Shown here one piece after another: positions 27,841 through 37,842 of a stretch of 64,000 nucleotides of DNA. The first letter of the stretch is position 1. Each line of letters starts with the position of its first letter. This DNA is from G963674685 sp964591275. GTDB lineage: Bacteria > Lernaellota > Lernaellaia > JACKCT01. The notes beneath the pieces were generated by a model. That model was not told where the DNA came from. It searched no databases and saw nothing but the letters and a program-made list of their open reading frames with translations. The DNA lies in assembly GCA_964591275.1 (NCBI GenBank), contig CAZQAE010000001.1:62001-126000 (forward strand), written 5' to 3'. The translations under genes were made by a program, and so were the position numbers.

Positions 27841-28764
27841 ATGTCTTCGGATAGAATTAAATCAGGCGATGCCCCTGGCCGGGATAGCCGATCCTATGGG
27901 ATGATTAGTCGCGTCACCTTGACCGGATCAGCGCTCAACCTCTTTCTAGCCCTGATGAAAATCATCGCCGGCAAGTTGTCGGGTTCCATGGCCCTGGTTG
28001 CCGATGGAGCGCATTCATTCGGCGATTTGATTTCCGACGCCGCTGTTTTGGCCGGTGTGAAAATCGCTTCCAAGCCGAGTGACGACAGCCACCCCTATGG
28101 CCATGGGAAATTCGAGACCCTGGCCGGCATTTTCGTTGCATTTCTTCTCGTCGGCACAGGCGGCGGCATCGCCTGGTCCGCGATCCATGCATTGATTAAT
28201 GATGTGCAAAGCTTTACCGGGGAAACCGTTATTGTCGTGGCCGCTATCTCCATTGCCGGCAAAGAGTGGATTTTTTGGGTAACGCGTAGCGTCGGGAAAA
28301 AAGTGAGAAGTCCGGCGGTGATAGCCAACGCATGGCACCACCGTTCGGATGCACTATCCTCCGTGGCCGTCCTGCTCGGTGGAGTTGGTTCACTTCTGGG
28401 TTGGGGACATGCTGACCAGGTAGCCGCCGTTGTGGTGGCTATCACGATCGTTCTTGTGGGTCTGGATATGTCCTGGAAAGGAATCGATGAACTGCTGGAA
28501 GTGTCGATTGAACCGAAATTCGTGGAATCCATTTGCGAATTGATTCATTTGCATCCCCAGGTGCGAAATTTTCATGCCTTGCGAACGCGAAAAGTCGGAA
28601 ATGAAATATTTGTAGATGTACACATCCTTGTTGATCCCGATATTAGCGTTGCGCAGAGTCATATGATCACTGAGGATCTTGAGAAAGGACTCGAAACGAG
28701 GCTTTCAAATCCCGTTAACTTCCTGATACACGTTGAACCGGATGTCCCTGAACTAAGAAAGTAA
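27841..28764 (+). CDS. Cation diffusion facilitator (CDF) metal transporter
   Basis: 307 residues from ATG 27841. Six membrane helices followed by a cytoplasmic C-terminal domain. The two metal-binding helices are clear: ADGAHSFGDL in helix 2 and HHRSDALSS in helix 5, i.e. one His and three Asp positions around the Zn/Mn/Fe site. The family exports divalent cations by proton antiport in the inner membrane; His/Asp patterns fit zinc or iron, but specificity is not decidable. It seems monocistronic. Confidence 0.92.
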   Translation: MSSDRIKSGDAPGRDSRSYGMISRVTLTGSALNLFLALMKIIAGKLSGSMALVADGAHSFGDLISDAAVLAGVKIASKPSDDSHPYGHGKFETLAGIFVAFLLVGTGGGIAWSAIHALINDVQSFTGETVIVVAAISIAGKEWIFWVTRSVGKKVRSPAVIANAWHHRSDALSSVAVLLGGVGSLLGWGHADQVAAVVVAITIVLVGLDMSWKGIDELLEVSIEPKFVESICELIHLHPQVRNFHALRTRKVGNEIFVDVHILVDPDISVAQSHMITEDLEKGLETRLSNPVNFLIHVEPDVPELRK

Positions 28765-28871
28765 ATGGCGGGAGGAAATTCGACGGGTCCGCCGCCGGAA
28801 TCATCTGACCCATAATTGCTTCTTCCATCCGCCAGGAAACAGGCGTTGCCATTGGCGAAGAATTTATTCGA

Positions 28872-31160
28872 TCAGCGTGGCAGTAAATTGTTTTCCTGAA
28901 AACACTGGACCATCAGGTCAGACAGAATATCCGTGCCCGTTGGATTCAAGTGCACGGTGTCCCATGGGAAAACGAGGCTGGTCATGTCTTCGCGGGCTTT
29001 GGACATCCAGGAATGCGTATCGCAGAAAACCGCATGGACCTGATCGGCCGTTTCTTCCATGCTGGCATAGAGAAAATTGGCGGGATTATTCTTCGTCGGC
29101 AAGTGGCTTGTGTCTTGTTTCCACATAAATTCGGAAGTGAAAACGATCTTCGCTTTTTGCCGTCTGGCGAGATCGGCCATGTCTTTTAGGTTCAGCACAA
29201 AGTCCTCAACGGGATTTATTCGCTTCAGAATCGAAGTTTTGGCCGTGCGTCGGCCCCTTTTTTCCACAATGGCTCTCGTCAGACCGTTGTAGAGACGGAA
29301 TCGACGCAGACTGTCCTGGATTTTAATAATCCAACTTCTTTTTTCCATCAGGCCTTTGCCTGCCATGTAGTCTTCAATATCATCCCAGTCGCCGCCGGTT
29401 TTGGCCGCCCACAATTCACGGAGTGTGAAGGGTCCCCATTCATCCCAGGAAGTCGAATCGTTGAAGCCGCAATACAGAACGAGCAAATCATATTGCAGGT
29501 CTTTTAAATAACTTTGGTGTAAAACGAGCAGTTGAAAAAGGTTGTATCCACATACGCCGGAATTTACGACCTGATATTTGACCCCGTCATCGCGGTCATT
29601 GAGTTTCTTTTCAAGTTTATATCCCCATGTGTCCTGGATATCGTCCAGCCTGTCTCCCCATACGTTGCTTCCCCCCATGATGACAATACGGAAGACGCCA
29701 TCGGGTTTTTTGCCAGGAACGTTTCCGGAGCGGAAGTTGATTTTTTCAACGGTATAATCACTGCGCCTGTCATAATCCGCATCGGGCGCCATAAGATTCT
29801 TCGGCGCCCAAAAAAGAAGGTTGTCCGACCGAAAATCTTCGCCGATGTTATCCGGAAGCCAGTGGACGGCATAAGTCGAGTGCCGGGCGGTAAATTCCGC
29901 CCCGACGAAAAGAAACGCTACGGCGGCGATCATGAAAAGAGAAGATGCGGCAAAGCTTTTGCCGTACAAGCGCATTAGTGAGAATTTGGCCGCTGCCATC
30001 GCCGTCAACGACAGCGCGGTCAGGGCTATCAAATCCGCCGCGTCCGTCGACCGCAGTTGGTCAAGCGCCGGCAGGGCGGCGAAGATGAGGGGAACAGAGG
30101 CAATAAGCGCCCCCGCCTGCCAGGGCAGCTTGGCTGAAAAGCGCCAGAAAATCATTTCGCAGAAGATGAGAATGGAAAGGCCGCTAAAAATAAAGAGCCT
30201 TGCGCCGGTCGTGGGATCCAGCAGTTTTGCCGGGTTCGGGGGTCTCAGAAGGCCGGCAAGGGATAATGAGGCTGGAATGACAAGAAGGAGCCAAAACCAG
30301 GCGCGGGGTCGGTTCCAGTATACGCGTGGCAAAATTGCCAGACGCCAAGCCGTTGTGGCGGTGGCGAGGAATAGCATCGCATCCAGGCGCATCGGAGCAT
30401 CAATGAATCCCATTGTGACAGCGAAAGGGAGATATCCGGCGGCAAAGGTTGCAATAGCATCCCCTCGTCGTGCGATCCCGGAAATTGATAAAATGAGATG
30501 ATCCATCCAGCGCGCAAGAAACAATAATGGGCATAAGCATGCGAAAAGCTTGAGGAGGAAAAGATAATTTTCAAGGTTTTCCCCGAATCGCTCGGTGAAG
30601 AGTATCGCGCCGGTTTCGGCATCTTTCACAGTGAAGTTGTCGATGTCGAACACTGATTCCTTCGACAAGATCTCGATGGTTTCCAGATGGTCCGTTGGAC
30701 GCGCAACGGTTTTTATCCAATCTTTTTCCATGTGACGAAGGGAAAGAGATGTTTCGTCAATTTTGATTTCGATTGTCTGGCGCTTTCCCGGAATGCGGTC
30801 GATATCGTTGCCAACGATAAATGCTTCGGCGCTGTTGCCCTCGTGGTCCCATGCTCGAATGAAGATCATTCCGATCCATATTGGATTTAGATCAAACTCA
30901 ACGCTAAGGTTCGTATTCGTCATTGACGCCGGAACGGAATATTTTAATGCGGATTTCCAAACCATTTTGACAACGCCGCCCCTGGGCCATTTTTCATCGC
31001 CCTCGGCGGATAGGGAAAACGGAGCTTCGATAGGCGAACGACCGTAGTACAGCGTGCAGGAAATTGTCAGAATCGCGGCAAGAAAGATAAGGCTTGGTTT
31101 GAAACTATGCCATCGAACGGGGCCTTGGTGCGTGATATCGACAGGATTTCGATAGTCCAT
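28872..31160 (-). CDS. Multi-pass membrane protein fused to SGNH/GDSL hydrolase
   Basis: 762 residues from ATG 31160. One N-terminal helix is followed by a ~150-residue extracytoplasmic jelly-roll-like region (ending near the FTERFGENLENY stretch), then about eight membrane helices (~200-430), and a C-terminal SGNH hydrolase. Block I reads MGGSNVWG (Ser ~498), block III has GFNDS, and block V DTVHLNPTG holds the Asp-His pair (His ~737). Such fusions act on acyl groups of surface glycans or lipids; the hydrolase should face the periplasm. No SD is obvious, and the gene stands alone on its strand. Confidence 0.82.
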   Translation of the reverse strand: MDYRNPVDITHQGPVRWHSFKPSLIFLAAILTISCTLYYGRSPIEAPFSLSAEGDEKWPRGGVVKMVWKSALKYSVPASMTNTNLSVEFDLNPIWIGMIFIRAWDHEGNSAEAFIVGNDIDRIPGKRQTIEIKIDETSLSLRHMEKDWIKTVARPTDHLETIEILSKESVFDIDNFTVKDAETGAILFTERFGENLENYLFLLKLFACLCPLLFLARWMDHLILSISGIARRGDAIATFAAGYLPFAVTMGFIDAPMRLDAMLFLATATTAWRLAILPRVYWNRPRAWFWLLLVIPASLSLAGLLRPPNPAKLLDPTTGARLFIFSGLSILIFCEMIFWRFSAKLPWQAGALIASVPLIFAALPALDQLRSTDAADLIALTALSLTAMAAAKFSLMRLYGKSFAASSLFMIAAVAFLFVGAEFTARHSTYAVHWLPDNIGEDFRSDNLLFWAPKNLMAPDADYDRRSDYTVEKINFRSGNVPGKKPDGVFRIVIMGGSNVWGDRLDDIQDTWGYKLEKKLNDRDDGVKYQVVNSGVCGYNLFQLLVLHQSYLKDLQYDLLVLYCGFNDSTSWDEWGPFTLRELWAAKTGGDWDDIEDYMAGKGLMEKRSWIIKIQDSLRRFRLYNGLTRAIVEKRGRRTAKTSILKRINPVEDFVLNLKDMADLARRQKAKIVFTSEFMWKQDTSHLPTKNNPANFLYASMEETADQVHAVFCDTHSWMSKAREDMTSLVFPWDTVHLNPTGTDILSDLMVQCFQENNLLPR

Positions 31161-31234
31161 GGCTATACTATGCCACAATTCCGGTCAAAGAGAATTGAAA
31201 TTTGCAGGTCAAAGGGTCTGGGGTGAAAAAATTG

Positions 31235-31294
31235 AGAATGGCGAATTACGAATGGCGAATTCATTCAACATTCCGCATTCGAAATTCCGCATTC
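31235..31294. repeat. Degenerate GAATGGCGAATT/ATTCCGCATTC repeat block
   Basis: The 171-base gap between two minus-strand genes contains GAATGGCGAATTACGAATGG in one orientation, then CATTCCGCATTCGAAATTCC in the other, giving imperfect pairing. The words are a different family from those at 7261, 27679 and 58868 but have the same degenerate character. It may also act as a 3' end structure for the large operon that ends upstream on the plus-strand map. Confidence 0.5.
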
Positions 31295-31331
31295 CTTTCC
31301 GCTTTTGCACTGACCACAAATCACTGACCAA

Positions 31332-34300
31332 TTAGTATTGCACCGTGTCTGGGTGCGTGCCGAATATGAAGCGGTAGTTGAGGAATAGGGTGTAGGAATA
31401 ATAATTATAATCCTGATCCAAGCCAAATCCTATATCCGCAGCGGCGCTGAGGATGTGTTTCGGCTGAATTCGCCAGTTCATGCCGCCGAATAATCCGAAT
31501 CCATACCCGCCGTTTCCTTCCTCGATGTTGTAGGAGGGACTGACGCCGATGGAATAGTCGAAGGGCTGCGTTGGACGGTGATACCAGGTGATGGGCAGAG
31601 CATGCCCGTAGAAGGTTTCAGGTGCCCAGTAAACAGCAGCCTGATATGGAGTTTGGTCTTCGTGATCGATATACGAGAAGACGTAGGATGCAAGGATCGA
31701 AGAGTTCTCCACTTGGAAGGGCTGCCTGAATGTGTAGCCGAGACCGGCTGTGACGAGATTGGAGACCTGCGAATCGAGGTTGTAAGTATCGCCGATGGAC
31801 TGGCTCTTGATGCGATAGGCATATTCGCCGAAAAGCTGGAAGTGATCCCAGGAAGTTCCGATCAGTTTCTTGAGGGTGAGGACGCCGCCGTAGGCGTCGG
31901 TATAAAGCATCTCACGCATCGACGACACAGTTTCGCGAATGTCCGTTCGTTTCAAATACAGATCAATGAGCGCGACATCCAGGAGGTTGAAGCCAAGGTG
32001 GCCTTCCCAGTTTGCGGTATTGTGGCTCACAGCGTCGCCGTAGAAGTTGATCGTGTATAAGCCCTTGAGAGAGACCTCGTTGAAAAGGCCGAGTTTCAGT
32101 CCGACGGTGGGTGAAATGTTGGTGACCGTTTCCTCGTTTTCCTGAAAAAATCGTCCGGCCTGCAATTTTGCGATGGCCTCCCAGCCTTCCCAGAAACGGT
32201 ATGTGCCTACCACGCCGCCCTGGATGTAGGAAACGAGATCGTCGAATCGAATGCCTTCAGAGTAACCTGCGAAAACGTCCAAGGTCGGGGCGCTGTCGTA
32301 GACCACCTGTGTTAATCCCTGTTCGGCTTCCTGATTGCCCGGCTCCAACTGTCGTACAACTTCATATTGGTGAATGGCCGAGCGCCACATGCCTGACATA
32401 CGATAAATGTTGGCTAAGGCCAACCGGTAGTATACGTTGTCGGGATTGGCCTCCACGAGCTTTTCAAATTCGTATCGCGCTCGTTTGTAGCTTTCCTTGT
32501 TGTACAATTCGGCCGCCAATTGGGCGCTGTACTTTTCTTCAGCCTCGCTCGCGAAGAGCGAGGCATCTCCCGGTGGAATGCCGCCGGGCCCTCCTTGGGC
32601 GCCGGACGAAGAGAAGAAAGATTCGAGAAGAGCCTGGTCTGTGTAGTCGATGGAATACAGTTGCAGGTATTGTATGGCCTCCATATTCGTAGGATTGATA
32701 ATCAGTATTCTCTTGTATTGATCGATAGCGTCGTCCACGCGTCCCGATTGCTTATAGGAGCGGGCCAGTCCCGTGCGTCCCTCTACGTTCCAGGGATCGC
32801 TGGCCGCCACGTACTCCAGGTTGACGGTGGAATCCTGATATTGGCCGATGGCTAGAAAGCACAAGCCCACTTCGAGTCTGACCTCTGTGTTTTCAGGTTG
32901 CTGCTCGGCAAGTTCCGCGTAAATGGCGATGGCGGAATCGTAGTCTTCTCCGTAGTTATAAGCCCTTGCGAGTTCCAGCTTCAATTCAAAATCATTCGGA
33001 TCCTGGTTGACGAGATATTGCAGGTGTTCGGCTGCCTTGGCGTATTGCGTTTTGTAGGCATACAACTTCGCCAAAAGGCGGCGCGTATCGGAATTTTCCG
33101 GTTCGGCGATGACGACCTTTTCGGCGTGGACAATAGCGTCATCGTAGCGGTCGGGATTCATGGAAAGAAGCGTTGCCAGGTAGAAATGAGCGTCCACATT
33201 GTCCGGTTCGTTATCCAAAACGGCTTTGAATTCATTTTCCGCCAGGCCATTTTTCTTCATACCCATGTACACTCTACCAAGCGCCAGATGGGCGTCTATG
33301 TTATTCGGCTCAAGCGTTATTGCTTCCTGATAGGCCACCTCGGCTTCGGCGAATTCACCCCTTTCAAGGAGAAGGCGGCCGAGTTCCAGGCGGGCTTCGG
33401 TGTTTTTGGGATAGCGGTCATACAAGTTGCGATACAGGTCGATTGCGCGCCCGTAATATTGACGATCCCATGAATAAAGGTTGGCGAGAGCGAAGCTGGC
33501 GTCGTAGTTGTTCGGGTCCTGTTTCAGGACAACTTCATATTGCCGCATCGCGGACTCAATGTGGTTGTTGTAGGTGAATAACTTAGCCAATGACATACGC
33601 GCTGGGATGTGCGAGGGATCTTGCGCGATGATGACCTGATATTGCTTGATGGCGGCGTCGTAGCGTTTGGCAAAGCCCAGTGTTTGAGCATACTCAGCAC
33701 GCAGATCCAGATTTCCCGGTCGTCGCGACAGTAGCCACTGGTACTGTTGGATCGAGGCGTTGAAGCGCTGCGTCCACGAATAAAGCCTTGCCAGGCGCAA
33801 TCGCATGTCGAAATTTTCCGGGTCCTGTTTCAGGATTTCAATACACTCGTAAATAGCCGCGTTGTATGTTCCCTTGTCATAGGCGTAAATTTCGGCAAGG
33901 GCCAGTCGCGAGGCTGTATGATTGGGGTCGATGTCGAGGATGCGACGGTATTCCCGAACGGCTTCTTTGTACCTGTTGTGCGCCTCGTATTCCCGGGCGA
34001 GCAAAAAGCGGATGTCGGTGTTGCCGGGATCATCTTCCAGAATCCCGCGCATCTGCACGATGTTCGCCGGATATTCGCCGTAAACGCCGTAGATGTCTCC
34101 CCAATTGTTTGAAAAAAGCCACCAGGCGCTTTTATAATCGCCGGTGACGGCGACATACCGGCGGGAAAGCAGATAATGATTGTAGGAAAGCTCGGTGAAA
34201 GAGTTGGAGTTGTTGGGGTCAATTTCAAGCGCCTTGCGGTGCATGACGATCGCTTTTTCATATTCGCCACTTTTTCGATCAATGACGCCCAAACCGTAAT

Positions 34301-36638
34301 AAGCCCCTACCGATTTGTCATCGGCAGCCAGAACTTCCCGGTATTCCAGCTTCGCCTTGTCGTATTGATCCGTGATGCGATAGACATCGCCCAGACCGAG
34401 ATGCGCGTTGATGTGCCGTGAGTCTATCTCCATCACTTGCTTATAAGTCAGTTCAGCCAGATCGTACTCGCCTTCCATCTGGTAGGCCTGGGCGAGGGCA
34501 ATGCGAATTTCGGTTCTGGATGGATCCTGATTGAGTTGATCCACCAATTCGCCGATGACCTGTTCGCCGTGCCCCGCGTATATTCTGGTTCTGACCATCT
34601 CAATGTAGAGGTCTTCATCATGGGGGCTTTTTGCGATCAGGGTCTGGTATTCGACAACGGATTCGTCATATCGCTCGGTCCATGAATAAAGTCTGGCCAG
34701 GAGCAGGCGGGTTGTGTCGTCTTCGGGGTCCTGCGTCAGAATATATCGGCATTCCTGAATGCCCTTGTCATAGTAAGCGCTGTCCTGGGCGTAAACGTGG
34801 GCCAGTTTGCGGTGAAGATCCATGTCGGAAAATCTTAGCACGAGGGCCTTTTCCAGCGTGTCGATGGCTTTGATCACGTCCTGCTGATAAGCGTAGGCGT
34901 CGCCCAGGGCGCCGATGACTTCCATGTTTTGCGGTGCAATAGCCGCAGCTCGCCGGACGGCGTCAATGCTCTTTTCGTGGTCGCCCATTTTGCCGTACAC
35001 AACGGATAGACCCAGATAACCCGAAATATCGTTCGAATCGGCTTTGATGGCTTCATTATAGTGTACAACGGCGTTTTCGTAATCTCGGTGTTCGGTATAG
35101 ATTTCGGCTAGTTTGATGTGCGGTTTGGATTCGCCCGGAAACTCCTTGATCGATTTTTCTAGGGTCCCCACGGCTTTGTTGTAGCTCATGGTGGCTTCGA
35201 TGCCGGCGAAAATCCAGCGGACTCGGTCTATGACGCCAAGCCATTGCTTCTCGATTTCGACTGACAGTTCTTCTTTGCGCTTTTTCGCCGCTACCGATTT
35301 TAAATTGTAGGCTTCGGCCAGTCCTATCTGGGCTTCCATGCGAACCGCGGGGTCGTCGGTGTCCATCGCGTCTTTGAACATGTCGATGGACTCTTCGAAC
35401 TGCCCGCTTTTCGCATGAAGATTGGCCTTGAGCAGCTTGGCTTCAGCGTCCTGCGGCAAAGCGGAAATGGCTAGGTCTACCTCGTGGATGGCGCGTTCGT
35501 AGTCACCTGCGTCGCGCAAGGTCCTGACGTATTCCAGGCGAATACTCTGGTTTTCTGGGTCGGCTTCCAGCATGGCCTGGTATTGGGCCTCGGCTTCGGC
35601 GGTGTTGTTGGAAAGGGCATATATGCGGCTCAGCAGTTTCCTGGCCTCGAAATTGTTGGGATCGTCTTCCAGGATTTCATTGCAGGCCTTGACCGCCTTC
35701 GGATAAGTGGCATCTTCCCAGGAATACAGGTTGGCGAGGATAATCTTTGTGTCCATATTTGCCGGTTCCAGTCCAGCGGCTTTTTCGTAGGACTCAATGG
35801 CCTCGCGCGTTCGCTTCTGCGCGGCGTAGGCATTGCCGATACCGCGCAAAGCGACGATGTTGTCCGGGTCTTTTTTCAGGACCATGCGGTACGAGAGCAC
35901 GGCGTCGGCGTAACGCTGGGAATAGGTGTAGGCTTCGCCCAGGCCCAAAAGAGCCCTGTCGGTGTACTTGGGTTTGAGGGAGAGGAGGTTGAACTGGTTG
36001 GTCGCCTCGTCATATTGCTTGGCGTACATGAGGACGTACGCATATTCCAGGCGCAGATCATCATTGTTCGGGTCGCCTTTCAGAATCTGCTTGTAGACCT
36101 CGGCGGCTTCGGTATGTTGTCCCATCCATGAGCGCACTCGCGCGGAAATGAGCAGTGTTTTTTTGTCCTCCGGATCCTTTTCGAGTATTTTATCGCAGGC
36201 TTCTATTGATTTATCGTAGGTGGCTTTATCCCAGGAGTAGACTTCGGCAAGTTCCCGAAGCGCGGTGAGATTTTCCGGTTCGATCTTGAGCAATTCGTTG
36301 TATTGTTCTACGGCGTTGGGCGAATCGTTTTCCCACTGATAAACCTGTGCCAAATGCAGGCGCACAACACCGTCATTCGGATCCTCTTGAATCACCTCCC
36401 TGTATACGGAAATCGCCATGGCGTTTTTTCCGAGCGCATAATAGCAGTCGCCCAAGCGCTTTTTGGCGTCAAGGTTGGCGGGATCATCTTCCAGGGCCTT
36501 CATAAAGAAACCGATGGCCTGGCCGAAGTTGTTCTTTCCATAGTGGCTGACGCCATCCTCATAATTGCCCGCCCATACCGGCGGCGTAAGGAAGGTCAAC
36601 CATCCAAGGAAGGTGAGGAATACCGCGATGCGTTTCAT
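31332..36638 (-). CDS. Giant TPR protein with C-terminal outer-membrane beta-barrel (exopolysaccharide export, BcsC/PgaA-like)
   Basis: 1768 residues from ATG 36638 (AAGGGG 9-10 bases upstream; TTG 36644 is less likely). The signal peptide ends near PVWAG. About 1400 residues are near-continuous 34-residue TPRs (repeated pattern DPxNxxARxxLAxLY), with one non-TPR helical insertion around 450-490 and another near 850. After a Gly-rich break (GAQGGPGGIPPGD), the last ~300 residues are amphipathic strands ending in YTLFLNYRFIFG, a barrel signature. BcsC and PgaA share this TPR-plus-barrel plan but are smaller (about 800-1150 residues). It is the last gene of the operon with a GT2, a deacetylase and a GH8-like enzyme, so it probably carries polymer through periplasm and outer membrane. 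Confidence 0.88.
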   Translation of the reverse strand: MKRIAVFLTFLGWLTFLTPPVWAGNYEDGVSHYGKNNFGQAIGFFMKALEDDPANLDAKKRLGDCYYALGKNAMAISVYREVIQEDPNDGVVRLHLAQVYQWENDSPNAVEQYNELLKIEPENLTALRELAEVYSWDKATYDKSIEACDKILEKDPEDKKTLLISARVRSWMGQHTEAAEVYKQILKGDPNNDDLRLEYAYVLMYAKQYDEATNQFNLLSLKPKYTDRALLGLGEAYTYSQRYADAVLSYRMVLKKDPDNIVALRGIGNAYAAQKRTREAIESYEKAAGLEPANMDTKIILANLYSWEDATYPKAVKACNEILEDDPNNFEARKLLSRIYALSNNTAEAEAQYQAMLEADPENQSIRLEYVRTLRDAGDYERAIHEVDLAISALPQDAEAKLLKANLHAKSGQFEESIDMFKDAMDTDDPAVRMEAQIGLAEAYNLKSVAAKKRKEELSVEIEKQWLGVIDRVRWIFAGIEATMSYNKAVGTLEKSIKEFPGESKPHIKLAEIYTEHRDYENAVVHYNEAIKADSNDISGYLGLSVVYGKMGDHEKSIDAVRRAAAIAPQNMEVIGALGDAYAYQQDVIKAIDTLEKALVLRFSDMDLHRKLAHVYAQDSAYYDKGIQECRYILTQDPEDDTTRLLLARLYSWTERYDESVVEYQTLIAKSPHDEDLYIEMVRTRIYAGHGEQVIGELVDQLNQDPSRTEIRIALAQAYQMEGEYDLAELTYKQVMEIDSRHINAHLGLGDVYRITDQYDKAKLEYREVLAADDKSVGAYYGLGVIDRKSGEYEKAIVMHRKALEIDPNNSNSFTELSYNHYLLSRRYVAVTGDYKSAWWLFSNNWGDIYGVYGEYPANIVQMRGILEDDPGNTDIRFLLAREYEAHNRYKEAVREYRRILDIDPNHTASRLALAEIYAYDKGTYNAAIYECIEILKQDPENFDMRLRLARLYSWTQRFNASIQQYQWLLSRRPGNLDLRAEYAQTLGFAKRYDAAIKQYQVIIAQDPSHIPARMSLAKLFTYNNHIESAMRQYEVVLKQDPNNYDASFALANLYSWDRQYYGRAIDLYRNLYDRYPKNTEARLELGRLLLERGEFAEAEVAYQEAITLEPNNIDAHLALGRVYMGMKKNGLAENEFKAVLDNEPDNVDAHFYLATLLSMNPDRYDDAIVHAEKVVIAEPENSDTRRLLAKLYAYKTQYAKAAEHLQYLVNQDPNDFELKLELARAYNYGEDYDSAIAIYAELAEQQPENTEVRLEVGLCFLAIGQYQDSTVNLEYVAASDPWNVEGRTGLARSYKQSGRVDDAIDQYKRILIINPTNMEAIQYLQLYSIDYTDQALLESFFSSSGAQGGPGGIPPGDASLFASEAEEKYSAQLAAELYNKESYKRARYEFEKLVEANPDNVYYRLALANIYRMSGMWRSAIHQYEVVRQLEPGNQEAEQGLTQVVYDSAPTLDVFAGYSEGIRFDDLVSYIQGGVVGTYRFWEGWEAIAKLQAGRFFQENEETVTNISPTVGLKLGLFNEVSLKGLYTINFYGDAVSHNTANWEGHLGFNLLDVALIDLYLKRTDIRETVSSMREMLYTDAYGGVLTLKKLIGTSWDHFQLFGEYAYRIKSQSIGDTYNLDSQVSNLVTAGLGYTFRQPFQVENSSILASYVFSYIDHEDQTPYQAAVYWAPETFYGHALPITWYHRPTQPFDYSIGVSPSYNIEEGNGGYGFGLFGGMNWRIQPKHILSAAADIGFGLDQDYNYYSYTLFLNYRFIFGTHPDTVQY

Positions 36639-36684
36639 TCCCAATACCCCTTATCGGGTTGTCGATGACGGTGATCGGCGTTCA

Positions 36685-37839
36685 TTAGTTCGCCGGGCCG
36701 CCATGCTCGTTATAATATCTGAGCGCCAACAAGGCTTCCAGATTGTCGAACGAAAATACTTCGTCGTCGCAAAATGAGCCATACATTGGGCTGATCCTGT
36801 TTTTGCTTTGAAAATACAATAGTCTTTCGATGACTTCAGCGGCGAATTTGACGTCGCCGCAACGAAGCGCGTATCGGGCTAAAAGCGCATATACGCTTGA
36901 CGACTCAAAAAATTTCGTCGCTTCGCCGCTCAGGGAGTTGTACTCGGCGTATATGGCGCCGTCTTCCTTCATTTTTTCCTTGAAAAAGTTCAGGAGTTCG
37001 TGGCGGTCGTCCGGCGACGCCGTTAAAAATAATCCGCAATATAATTGGTTGATCGTATTTTGCTGGTAACCGAAATACGCTCCCCGCGAAAAGTCATATC
37101 CCTCATAAAACAACCCTGCGCCGAGTTGCCCGTTTTTAAGCATTTCATAATTACGTTTCAATATCTTTTTCCAAGTTGGGTCGAGCCGTGAAAGTTTCAG
37201 CATGGTTGGCAAATCCAAATAAGACAACTGGACCTGTGGCGCAACCGTATGCTCTCCCCAATCGCGCCAGTTGACGAAATCCCTGAGTGCATCGTCCACG
37301 ACTTCATAGTTTTGGATGCTTTGCGCTACCTGCATGGCATAATCCATATAGGGTTTCGATTTCCATTGCTCATAAGCGCCCAGGCACGCGCCGACGATGC
37401 GCAAATCATCCACGCTGGCCGTAGAGTTTGCCGTCAGTTCGCCGTCATGCGTTATTTTCCAAAAGAACAAGCCAATTTGTCCGACGAGCTTCTTTTTCGC
37501 AAATTGAAGTTGCCCGTCAAACAGCTCTTTGTCGTCTGCCGCCACAGCGTAATTCATCATGATTCCCGTGCTTTCCGACAGGAGTCCTGAACGTCTGAAA
37601 TCGTCGAGGCGGAACTTTTTGAAAAAAAGATAATTTTTGACTTCCGAGGCTGTATATATTCCTCCTTCCGCAGTCATCATGCGCTTTTCAATGAAGCGCC
37701 TGCACGTCAATTCGGCCTTGACGGGATCAAGCGGTTTCCAGCACCATGCAGCCGACGCCAGGGCTGGAATGAGCGCTGCGGCGAAAATGATGCCATAACG
37801 GATAAATCGCGAATTCACGGCGCCGCGCTGTGCGGACAT
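36685..37839 (-). CDS. GH8-like periplasmic glycosidase
   Basis: 384 residues. The N-terminal hydrophobic segment (~14-31) ends at ASAAW, a signal peptide or anchor. The mature part is helical, as expected for an (alpha/alpha)6 barrel. SESTGIMMNYAV (Glu 89) aligns with the catalytic acid segment of GH8 (SEGxxYGM), and SVDDLRIVGACL (Asp 144/145) with the second signature. BcsZ, the GH8 in cellulose operons, trims polymer in the periplasm; the same job is likely here. It is separated by 3 bases from the GT2 stop and has GGAGG and AAGGA near its ATG. Similarity is by motif only, so the family call is tentative. Confidence 0.7.
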   Translation of the reverse strand: MSAQRGAVNSRFIRYGIIFAAALIPALASAAWCWKPLDPVKAELTCRRFIEKRMMTAEGGIYTASEVKNYLFFKKFRLDDFRRSGLLSESTGIMMNYAVAADDKELFDGQLQFAKKKLVGQIGLFFWKITHDGELTANSTASVDDLRIVGACLGAYEQWKSKPYMDYAMQVAQSIQNYEVVDDALRDFVNWRDWGEHTVAPQVQLSYLDLPTMLKLSRLDPTWKKILKRNYEMLKNGQLGAGLFYEGYDFSRGAYFGYQQNTINQLYCGLFLTASPDDRHELLNFFKEKMKEDGAIYAEYNSLSGEATKFFESSSVYALLARYALRCGDVKFAAEVIERLLYFQSKNRISPMYGSFCDDEVFSFDNLEALLALRYYNEHGGPAN

Positions 37840-37842
37840 TCC

